In this document: piece by piece, positions 16,361 through 23,100 of the stretch
How the letters are laid out: each line of letters opens with the position of its first letter
Numbering within the stretch: the stretch's first letter is position 1
NCBI GenBank assembly: GCA_020441225.1
Contig: JAGRMP010000347.1
Coordinates: 1 to 24,501, forward strand
Direction: 5' to 3'
Length of the DNA: 24,501 nt
From: Maritimibacter sp.
GTDB lineage: Bacteria; Pseudomonadota; Alphaproteobacteria; Rhodobacterales; Rhodobacteraceae
Position numbers and translations under genes: made by a program
Notes under the pieces: model-generated
Database searches by the model: none
The model's input: only the letters and a program-made list of their open reading frames with translations
What the model was told of the DNA's origin: nothing

Positions 16361-17567
16361 ATGCGTGTCATTGGCATGGACGTCCACCGAGCGTTTGCCC
16401 AGGTCGCTATCCTGGACGACAGGAAGGTGGTCAGCGAACACCGCGTCGAACTCGCGCAGGAGAAGGTCCTCGCGTTCGGGCGCACACTCGGACCGGAGGA
16501 TGAGGTGGTGCTGGAGGCGACCGGCAACACCGCGGCGATCGAGCGACGGCTTCGGCCGTTCGTTCCCGGGTGGTGTTCGCCAACCCGCGTATGGTGAGGG
16601 CGATCGCCTACGCCCGGGTCAAGACCGACAAGATCGATGCCATCACACTGGCGCGCCTTCAGGCTTCGGGATTTCTGCCTGAAGTCTGGGCCGCCGACGA
16701 AGAGACCGTCCGCCGGCGCCATCAGGCTGCCGAACGGATGGGCCTGCTGGAAGAGACGGTTCGGCTGAAATCGCGCATCCGCGCGATCCTTCACGCCAAC
16801 CAGGTTCCGAAATACAAAGACGCCCTCTTCTGTCCCACGGGTCGCCGCTGGCTGGCCAGGGCAGCGCTCCCTGACCATGAACGGCTGATCCTCAACCGCC
16901 TCGTCGACAAGTTGCAGCACACCACCGAGCAGCTCGCCAGTCCCGGTCGGGACCTCGCTCGCCTGGCTTTGGCCGACGCGCGCGCGGCGCGGCTGATGAC
17001 CATTCCCGGCATTGGACCGATCGTCGCGGCGATGGTCCTCAGTTCGATCGGGGACATCTCGAGATTCGAGACTCCGCAGAAACTCGCGACCTACTTCGGC
17101 CTCACGCCAAGGGAGCGTCAGTCGGGCGCGGGCCTGGCCCGTGACGGGCGAATCACGAAGCAGGGCAACGCTGCCGTACGCAAGATGTTGGTCGAGGCCG
17201 CGTGGTCGGACAGACCGCTCCGGGACCGCTGCGCGCGTTTTTCGCCCGTATCGTCGCCAGGCGCGTCGCCGCGACGGCGATCGTTGCAACGGCCCGAAAA
17301 TTGGCGGTGTTGATCTGGCATGTACTTGCCAAAAGTCAGGACTATGCCTTCGCGCGCCCCGACTTCCAGGCCATGAAACTGCGCGAGGTCGCTCTCAAAG
17401 CTGGCTCACCCCGGGCGTATGGAAACGCCGGTCCTGGCCGGGACTAATGGATCAAGGAAATCCGCCAGCTTGAGATGGAATACGTCAAGCGCGCCGAAGA
17501 TGCCTTTGCCCGCATGGCGGAAGCCTGGCGGCAGGCGCCTCCCAAGGCGAAGAAATGGACCTGCTGA
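16361..17567 (+). pseudogene. IS110-family transposase, disrupted
   Basis: About 400 codons spread over all three frames. The N-terminal RuvC-like DEDD domain starts MRVIGMDVHRAFAQ; the acidic positions are in GMDVH, VLEATGN and VKTDKIDA. The C-terminal Transposase_20 part has IPGIGPIVAAM, YFGLTPRERQSG and KQGNAAVRKML. A one-base loss near 16563-16566 shifts the frame between RPFV and VFANPRMV. A second shift near 17205-17215 separates EAAW from GPLRAFFARI. A TAA at 17445-17447 precedes the C-terminal tail (IKEIRQLEMEYV...). Start ATG at 16361 is preceded by GGAGAGGGAG. Three lesions make it a pseudogene unless the assembly is wrong. Confidence 0.88.
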
Positions 17568-17651
17568 GCGAAAAGGGGCTTCTCAACACCATCCGTGTGT
17601 CGGATAAAAAGCACAAGGCCGTCAATTATTCGACAAGTCAGGGTTGTGACT

Positions 17652-18437
17652 ATGATGCGGACAATTGTGTTCCTTCTTCTCATGTTCCTGCCTGTTGCGG
17701 GTACGGCGCAGACGGGCGGCTTCAACACCTCGTCAGGATTGGTTCAGGTGATCCTCGGTCAAGACCAGCCGTTTCTCGATGTTGGAGGACGACCGGTCGA
17801 GCTGCCACATTGGGCATATTACGCAACTCTTGAAGCGCAGTTTGGCGATTGGATTCTTATCGGCATGTCGCCTGGCGGCCGTATTTGTTCGGGAGATCAC
17901 GTTTGGTTTTTAGCCAAACCGGGCGAAATGCGTTTCTCAACGCCCTTCGGTGACTGTCAGTCCTTACTTTCCTTGGGCATTCGCGGCGAAGAGTTCGTAG
18001 CAACACTGGACGGCGGTGCGCCTGGCAAAGACCCCATTGCCTATGTATTTGACGGCAGATCGATCCGGGAAGAACCGGGCCAACGCGGCATGTCGGGATG
18101 GACCGCAGGTGGCGGGCCCGAATTCTGGTTGGGACGCCACCCCTATGAATTTCTTACGAGTGGAGATACGCGGGCGAGGCTTGCGCAATTCATGGAACCA
18201 GAAGCGTTGGCGGCGGCCGACGGTATCTTCAACAAATCATCCGGCTTCGAAATGGATGGCGACTGGGTCGTCGCGACTGCGTCCAGCAGTGATTTTTCCG
18301 CTCACGGTGTAATCGCGCTTGGAAGGGATGGCATGGTCCTTGTCGCCATGAAGCCTTGGGGAAAGCCCGTCTCGGTTCATGGCGCCCTGAGTGGAATCCT
18401 GCCCGCCGCGATTGTTGACCTGATGAAAGAAAAATGA
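17652..18437 (+). CDS. Secreted hypothetical protein
   Basis: 261-aa protein not recognised. A clear Sec signal peptide (MMRTIVFLLLMFLPVAGTAQ, cleavage expected near residues 18-20) leads to a soluble, glycine/aspartate-rich mature part. Two cysteines, in RICSGDHVWF and FGDCQSL, could form a disulfide. Tandem ATGs at 17652 and 17655 both fit; the open frame upstream adds 19 residues without a good start. Shine-Dalgarno is weak (CAGGG). It starts 84 bp after the IS110 transposase relic and may be read from a promoter in the IS right end. It appears intact and is trapped among IS remnants. Confidence 0.75.
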   Translation: MMRTIVFLLLMFLPVAGTAQTGGFNTSSGLVQVILGQDQPFLDVGGRPVELPHWAYYATLEAQFGDWILIGMSPGGRICSGDHVWFLAKPGEMRFSTPFGDCQSLLSLGIRGEEFVATLDGGAPGKDPIAYVFDGRSIREEPGQRGMSGWTAGGGPEFWLGRHPYEFLTSGDTRARLAQFMEPEALAAADGIFNKSSGFEMDGDWVVATASSSDFSAHGVIALGRDGMVLVAMKPWGKPVSVHGALSGILPAAIVDLMKEK

Positions 18438-18680
18438 CAGCACGTCCCGGTTCCGCCTCCCATGTAGCGCGAAAGGGTGACTTGGCCCCTTTGGCCAAAG
18501 CCTTTCGGAGCGACACAGCGTGGATTCGCTCGGTGGCCCGTTGAAAGAGGTCCTTCGCTACCACGCGGCCATGTCTTGAACCCTTTTTGTAGCCGGCACA
18601 GTCTGCGGTCGGGTCTGCGCGCGATTGCTCAATCCAACCCATCCGGTTACTCCATTGCATGACGGCAGGTAGAGAGGCGG
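18438..18680. other. Unassigned junction sequence
   Basis: About 240 bp between the secreted hypothetical protein and the start-less conserved protein. On the minus strand a frame beginning near 18657 (MQWSNRMGWIEQSR, then VVAKDLFQRATERIHAVSL) looks mildly coding but then runs antisense through the neighbouring gene, and I do not recognise it. It may be a mobile-element scrap. Confidence 0.35.
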
Positions 18681-19110
18681 ACAACGCCTGAGGACATCGA
18701 GCGGCTGTTCTCGCGCGGCGGCAGCTTTGCCATTGTGCGCTGGGGGCACCTGATCGCGGCCGCGGTCTTCGGCGGGGACTACGCCACGCCCGTCGCCGCC
18801 AAGGCAGCGCTTACCGCGGTGTCACTGCTTGCCGGGCGCGAGCTTGACGAGACCGATACGGAGCTCGGGACCAACCTGATAATCTTCCTGCTGCGCTACT
18901 GGCCCGAGCTCGTGGGCGCGCCCAACCTCGGCCAGATGATCCCCGACCTCGCCACCGTTTCCCGCGTGCAAAGCCTCCGGGCCAGCCGCCACCGGGTGTT
19001 CAGCTACTACGAGCCCGGCGCGATCCAGGCGGATTTCGTCTTCGTCGCAATGCTGGACGCGCTCAAGGATCTGCCGGCCGAGATCTGCACCGACTCGCCG
19101 GAGTGGCTCA
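18681..19110 (+). pseudogene. Conserved hypothetical protein fragment lacking its start codon
   Basis: The frame reads TTPEDIERLFSRGG...RWGHLIAAAVF...ETDTELGTNL...FLLRYWPEL...YEPGAIQADFVF and looks fully coding. It resembles a small conserved hypothetical protein of Rhodobacterales that, as I recall, begins M-T-P-E-D-I-E-R-L-F. Where the ATG would be there is ACA (18681-18683), although GAGAGG lies just upstream; a GTG at 18735 is the only nearby alternative start. The 3' end runs into IS66 tnpB-derived sequence near 19110-19130, so the C-terminus is also lost or replaced. Function is unknown. Confidence 0.6.
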
Positions 19111-19129
19111 CGTGTTGCCCTGCGGGCGA

Positions 19130-19383
19130 TTCTTGCATAGGCGAGAGGGGAACGATGAACTTGCCGGCCTCCAGCCGCTTCGCATAGAGCAACATGCCGA
19201 CCCTGTCGTGCCAGAGCAGCTTCACGAGATCGCCCCGCCGGCCCCGGAATCAGAAGATCTCGCCCGCATGCGGATCGCGCCCCAGCCCCTCCTGCACCTG
19301 CAACGCCGCGTGCTCCTGGCGTGCCGCATGTCGGTCGCGCCACCCGCGATCCAGACCTACACCCCCGCCGGTAACGCGATCAT
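19130..19383 (-). pseudogene. IS66 TnpB (Orf2) remnant
   Basis: Starts MIALPAGV, then TAG (19357-19359) where the family has GVRVW, then VWIAGGATDMRHA. After a frameshift near 19320 it continues HAALQVQEGLGRDPHAGEIF, then a TGA, then FRGRRGDLVKLLWHDRVGM and AKRLEAGKFIVPLSP. These are the hallmark TnpB blocks. The end of the protein is missing beyond about 19130. Its ATG overlaps the tnpA stop (ATGA), the normal IS66 coupling. Confidence 0.82.
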
Positions 19384-19793
19384 TCGCCGTCCACCACTTC
19401 CATGAGCCGGGCCTGGGCCATCGGGTCCACCTCGCGAGGCACCAAGAGCCGCCGCCCGTTCCCCACCACGATCCCGGCCCTGGTGTCCGGCCGAACGGCC
19501 TGCGTCGCCGACACGGTCGACACTCCCGGCGTCGGAGGACCCGACGCCTACGTCACCGCGATGAACGCCGATGACGGCGCGCCACCAAGCTCGCCTTCCC
19601 GACACTGCCGCCGCCAGCTCGTCAGCAACGACCGCGACACCACATGCCGCCGGGCCACCGCTGAGACCTGCCGATGCCCGACAAAGTTCTCCTCAGCGAT
19701 CCGGATCTTTTCGGCGTCGTCCGAGTTCCGCCGCCGCGGCATATCCTCGGCGAACAGGACTTCTATCTCAGGTCTGAACCTACGGTCGGCCAT
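19380..19793 (-). pseudogene. IS66 TnpA (Orf1) remnant with in-frame TAG
   Basis: The N-terminal part contains a helix-turn-helix (VSAVARRHVVSRSLLTSWRRQ) typical of IS66 TnpA. The frame is interrupted by TAG at 19548-19550 but continues in the same frame (VRPDTRAGIVVGNGRRLLVP, MAQARLMEVVDGE) to a TGA that overlaps the tnpB start. Total 137 codons, the usual TnpA size, so one nonsense mutation is the only visible lesion. Confidence 0.78.
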
Positions 19794-20158
19794 AAGGTCG
19801 GACCTGTCACTGGCCCCAGAATCCGGTCAGGCGGTCCTCGCCGGAGGGACACATTGCTGCTCCCCAATGCTTTGATTTCGAGCGGGATTGTCGACCCCGC
19901 TCGAGGCTTTGGGCGGACCTCGCTCGTGGAGCGCGGCGGTTTTTTCCACCTTTGCGTTCCGACTTCGGTCCACGGCAAATTTCGAGGGACATTTCCCGGC
20001 CCGCCGGCAGTCCGGGTGGAAGAGTGCGCACCGTGAAGCCGAACGCTTGTCTGCCGCGGCCCCCCAAAAAAACTTCCCACATGGCCCAAGCGATCTCGCA
20101 GAACCTGCCCACTCGCATCCACTGGTTACTTGCATAGGAAGAAAAGGAGAAATTGCCC
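19794..20158. other. Gene-free region upstream of the envelope-protein operon
   Basis: 365 bp without a credible gene; overlapping long frames on both strands are low-quality. It must include the lost IS66 left end and the promoter of the operon starting at 20159. It contains a perfect inverted repeat (19878-19904, listed separately), and a small CGCTC/GAGCG hairpin at 19921-19933 followed a few bases later by six T at 19940-19945. No IS66 terminal repeat was recognised. Confidence 0.45.
19878..19904. repeat. Perfect 9-bp inverted repeat with 9-nt loop
   Basis: TCGAGCGGG (19878-19886) and CCCGCTCGA (19896-19904) are exact reverse complements around the loop ATTGTCGAC. It could be an RNA hairpin, an operator, or a relic of a mobile-element end. 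No T-run follows it directly, so a simple terminator is unlikely. Confidence 0.5.
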
Positions 20159-20413
20159 ATGCAGACCGCAATCAAGAAGAACGGCTTTTCCTGGCGCGGT
20201 GGTGCGCTCGCGATTCTGCTCGCGAGTTCGCTTGCGGCCGCGGGCGGGTTGCCGGCCGAAGCCGGCAATGGCCTCCTCCGTCCGTTGATCAAGGCCAACA
20301 AGGTCATCTACTACTGCGTCGGCTGGGAGGCCGGTCGCCTGATCTCGATCAAGAAGTACGGGCGCGCGGGCGATCCTGGCGTTTGCCCGAAAGGCTTCTG
20401 GTTGCCCAGGTAG
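20159..20413 (+). CDS. Small secreted protein, possibly truncated by a stop codon
   Basis: 84-aa protein with a Sec signal peptide (basic start MQTAIKKNGF, hydrophobic ALAILLASSLAAAGG, likely cleavage near AEA-G). The mature part is short and basic with two cysteines (YYCVGW, GVCPKGF). The ATG at 20159 has AAGGAGA about 10 nt upstream. The frame ends at TAG 20411-20413 but then stays open in the same frame to 20680 with further cysteine motifs, so the intended product may be about 173 aa. Probably the first gene of the operon with the DUF4384 gene. Function unknown. Confidence 0.65.
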   Translation: MQTAIKKNGFSWRGGALAILLASSLAAAGGLPAEAGNGLLRPLIKANKVIYYCVGWEAGRLISIKKYGRAGDPGVCPKGFWLPR

Positions 20414-20680
20414 ACGCTGCAAATATCGGTAGTGGATTGTGCCGGGGAACGGGAGCGGCGGTCGCGGGGAACTCCGCGGCCGCCAACAACGAAGCTGAGC
20501 GGAACGCCAGTCCTGTCGGAGCCATGTCCAGAGGGCAATTTCCTGTGCGTGTTTGCGCCATGCATGGAACACTTGGCGCCGGCGTCCGAGTACGGTTTCA
20601 AGTGCGCCCCCGGACCCGGGGGACAAGTTCCGCGAAAAACGGGAGCCGACCTGACCACTTTGGGGTATTCAGTGAGGTGA
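20414..20680 (+). pseudogene. In-frame continuation after TAG: Cys-containing segment
   Basis: Eighty-eight codons in the same frame as the preceding small secreted protein, ending at TGA 20678-20680, 16 bp before the DUF4384 gene. The second half looks coding: PCPEGNFLCVFAPCMEH, then EYGFKCAPGPGG. The first 30 codons (ERERRSRGTPRPP) look less so. It could be the nonsense-separated C-terminus of the preceding protein or a separate small ORF. There is no good start with a Shine-Dalgarno. Confidence 0.35.
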
Positions 20681-20696
20681 CGTTGAGGAGGAAGCG

Positions 20697-22307
20697 ATGT
20701 TCAAAGAAAAGTTCTCAGATTTCCTGTCTTTCGGAGTGGAAATGCTTCTCCATGGGGGCGACGACTTGACGGAGAGCCTGCGCCGGTCGGTTTCGCTCCG
20801 CGCCTTCTGGGTGCCGTTTTTCCTTGGGCTCGGTCTCCTTCTGACATTCACGGCCCGCCCGGCGCAAAGCGACAACAACGAGGCCTTGTTCGCGCAGGCC
20901 GGCGCCCGCATCGCGGCGACCCTCGGTGATGCCAGCAAATGCAAGTCAGAGGGATTGTTGCGCGTTGGGGTCTGGCCCTTTGATCCGCGCGACATTCCCG
21001 TCTCGGGTGCGAGTGCCAGCCGGATCTATGGGGCGTTCCTCTCGGGTCTACTTGACGATGCACCGGCTTGTCTGGGGGTCATCGACGTTTCCGGCGTCGG
21101 TATCACCCTCGAACTCCTCAACAAAGCCGGCGCGTTCCGCTCTGCCAGCACCGACACCAAAGCCGAGATCGAGGAAAACCTGCGCAGCGTGGACTTCTAC
21201 GTGGCGGGCACCATTCGTGAACAGGGGGGCACTCCGTTTGCCGAGTTCAAGGCGATCGCCCGTGACAGTGGCCAGATCGTTGCCAACGTGGGGCCGGTGG
21301 ACATCCCGTCGGATCTCGCAGGTGGCAGTTGCAGCGACGGGGCATTGTCCGTGGATGTTGCCATGAACCGCTTTGCCGGAAACATGCGGGACGCGGCGCA
21401 CAAGATGACACACCTCGTGGTCGACGGCGGCTACTACGCCGACACCAACGGCAAGACACCGTTCAGTTTCTACCTTGAAGACCTCATGGTGAGCCACCTC
21501 ACTCAGAAATTCAACGAAACGCTCTCCGGGCGCACGTTGTCCGTGCAGAAGCTGCACATGATGGATTCGGGCAATCTCATCAACTCACGCGGAATGGACA
21601 TCAATCCTCTTCAAATGGAGGATGACCTGGTCCTCACCCGGGTCGCCGGACAGACCGAAGGCGTGTTCCGGCTCAAGTTCCGCTACTGGATTTGCGAAGA
21701 TGCGGTGCGCACGGTCGCTACTCTTACTGGCAATGACGGGGAAGCCCACGCGTGGATTGAGAACATCCGGCTGGACACCACCCCCGATGGGCTTGCCTTG
21801 ACGCCACCGAAGCCGACCGAAGTTCGTGACTGGGGGCCCGACGGGGCATTCACTTTCCAGATGACGAGTCAGCGTGGCCAAAGCCCGACCTACCGTCCGG
21901 GCGAGAAGTTCGAGACGCTGTTCCGCCTCTCCCGCGACGCCTGGCTGTTCTGTTTCTACACGGACTCCGAAGGCGAAACCATTCAGCTCCTGCCGAACCC
22001 GTTCCAGATCACCCAGTCCGCGCCCAACTTCTACCAGGGGGGGAAACTGCACCTGTTTCCCGACAAGGACAGGCTCCCACAACCGGACCCGTTTGATCTG
22101 ACGATCAACGGAAACACCTACGGGATCGAGTCATTCCGCTGCTACGCCACGTCGCGCGACATCCGGGCCGACCTGCCGGCGGCGCTCAGGGGCACGTCCC
22201 TCGACCCGATCGAACCGAAGTATGCGGCACGGCTCAAGGAAATCTTCCAGTCGTTGGAGGGCGCGTCGATCTCGACGGCGTCGATGACGGTCACAGTGAT
22301 TGAGTAG
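20697..22307 (+). CDS. DUF4384-domain envelope protein
   Basis: 536-aa protein. The N-terminus has a charged ~35-residue stretch, then one hydrophobic segment (about 36-53) ending TARPAQS, acting as a signal anchor or long signal peptide, so the bulk should be periplasmic. Residues ~75-200 (LLRVGVWPFD...) recall the alpha/beta domain of CsgG/FlgO-like proteins, as inference only. About residues 390-480 match DUF4384: YRPGEKFETLFRLSRDAWLF, then YTDSEGETIQLLPNP. DUF4384 often accompanies caspase-like or TPR signalling proteins. Start ATG at 20697 has GAGGAGGAAG upstream. The next gene starts 10 bp after its stop, indicating an operon. Confidence 0.82.
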   Translation: MFKEKFSDFLSFGVEMLLHGGDDLTESLRRSVSLRAFWVPFFLGLGLLLTFTARPAQSDNNEALFAQAGARIAATLGDASKCKSEGLLRVGVWPFDPRDIPVSGASASRIYGAFLSGLLDDAPACLGVIDVSGVGITLELLNKAGAFRSASTDTKAEIEENLRSVDFYVAGTIREQGGTPFAEFKAIARDSGQIVANVGPVDIPSDLAGGSCSDGALSVDVAMNRFAGNMRDAAHKMTHLVVDGGYYADTNGKTPFSFYLEDLMVSHLTQKFNETLSGRTLSVQKLHMMDSGNLINSRGMDINPLQMEDDLVLTRVAGQTEGVFRLKFRYWICEDAVRTVATLTGNDGEAHAWIENIRLDTTPDGLALTPPKPTEVRDWGPDGAFTFQMTSQRGQSPTYRPGEKFETLFRLSRDAWLFCFYTDSEGETIQLLPNPFQITQSAPNFYQGGKLHLFPDKDRLPQPDPFDLTINGNTYGIESFRCYATSRDIRADLPAALRGTSLDPIEPKYAARLKEIFQSLEGASISTASMTVTVIE

Positions 22308-22317
22308 GAGTGAGAAT

Positions 22318-23100
22318 ATGCATGGGAAACTGAAAAGCTGGAACAATGTCATTCAAATCGGCATTTCCGTGGTCGTTGCCGCCTTTGTCTTTGGAGGCAC
22401 GTCCGCTACCGCATGGCCCCTCGGGGCACGCAATTTGCAGGTTCCGATCCATTCCGAAATACCGCAAATTCTGCTGCTTGTTCAAAGCGAGGTCGAACCC
22501 CAAGGGACTTCAATTGAACAAGTCCAGACGGACTTGAAAACGTTGGGGTTCTACAACGGTGCAGTCGACGGCGTCGCTGGACAAGGAACGTGGGAGGCAC
22601 TTGAAAGGTTTTGGGCGGTTGCTGGAATGGAAGTCGGAGATCTGACTATCGCTCGGGCGCTGCACATTGGTGCGACGGCGGACATTGTCGCGGCGGGAAC
22701 AATGCCAATCGAAGAGGCGGTGGATCGGGCCAGCGAGTTGATCGCGGTCAGAAGCCAATGGGAGAAGGTCAGCGTATTCGTTGCGGCGGAGGACTTCCAA
22801 CGTGCGGAAGGCTGGGCGATCAGTTTGTCAAGCAAAACTGGTGCGATCCTCGGAGACAGTCACCCGGAAACACTCCGTGCGCGCAGTTTCTTGGCAAACA
22901 TGATTGAAAAACAAGGGCGGCTGTCTGAAGCCGAGGCGCTGTTTCGAGAAGTGTTGGAGGAAAGAGAGAGAACTCTCGGAGCCAAACATCCGGATACCTT
23001 GGCGTCGCTGGGAAGCTTGTTGAGGTGCGCTCTGGCTCAAGGTCATGAAGAAGAGGCCGGAGATATAATGCAAACAATGGCCGAGAGAATGAGCGAATGA
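22318..23100 (+). CDS. Peptidoglycan-binding-like and TPR protein
   Basis: 260-aa protein with an N-terminal signal segment (hydrophobic residues ~12-32). A peptidoglycan-binding-domain-1-like motif at about 65-100 (QTDLKTLGFYNGAVDGVAGQ) carries the classic LGxYxGxxDG pattern. The C-terminus (about 178-255) has kinesin-light-chain-type TPRs, with HPETLRARSFLANMIEKQGR and AEALFREVLEERERTLGAKH. Start ATG at 22318 has TAGGAGTGAG upstream. Its stop overlaps the next start (ATGA, 23097-23100), so translation is coupled. Likely a periplasmic scaffold. It looks like a shorter paralogue of the following gene. Confidence 0.82.
   Translation: MHGKLKSWNNVIQIGISVVVAAFVFGGTSATAWPLGARNLQVPIHSEIPQILLLVQSEVEPQGTSIEQVQTDLKTLGFYNGAVDGVAGQGTWEALERFWAVAGMEVGDLTIARALHIGATADIVAAGTMPIEEAVDRASELIAVRSQWEKVSVFVAAEDFQRAEGWAISLSSKTGAILGDSHPETLRARSFLANMIEKQGRLSEAEALFREVLEERERTLGAKHPDTLASLGSLLRCALAQGHEEEAGDIMQTMAERMSE

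Larger units (their letters stand above)
16156..17620 (+). mobile_element. Degenerate IS110-family insertion sequence (ends approximate)
   Basis: An element of about 1.4-1.5 kb with a roughly 200-bp non-coding left part, one transposase frame and a short right part. This is the layout of IS110-group elements. The left end abuts the IS66 tnpC fragment, so it probably inserted into that older element. IS110 elements lack terminal inverted repeats, and the ends cannot be placed by eye. The transposase is broken, so the copy is presumably immobile. Confidence 0.65.

Noticed and set aside
16261..17289. 342-aa minus-strand ORF
   Set aside because: Antisense to the IS110 transposase relic, whose conserved motifs are unmistakable on the plus strand.
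17444..17728. 94-aa minus-strand ORF over the IS110 right end
   Set aside because: Antisense to the transposase tail and to the signal peptide of the secreted protein; no independent support.
19921..19945. Rho-independent terminator near the CGCTC/GAGCG hairpin
   Set aside because: The stem is only 5 bp and the T-run starts several bases after it, so the structure is too weak to call.
19674..20036. 120-aa plus-strand ORF (MPDKVLLSDPDLFG...)
   Set aside because: It starts antisense to IS66 tnpA and runs into gene-free DNA with no ribosome-binding site; treated as a shadow.
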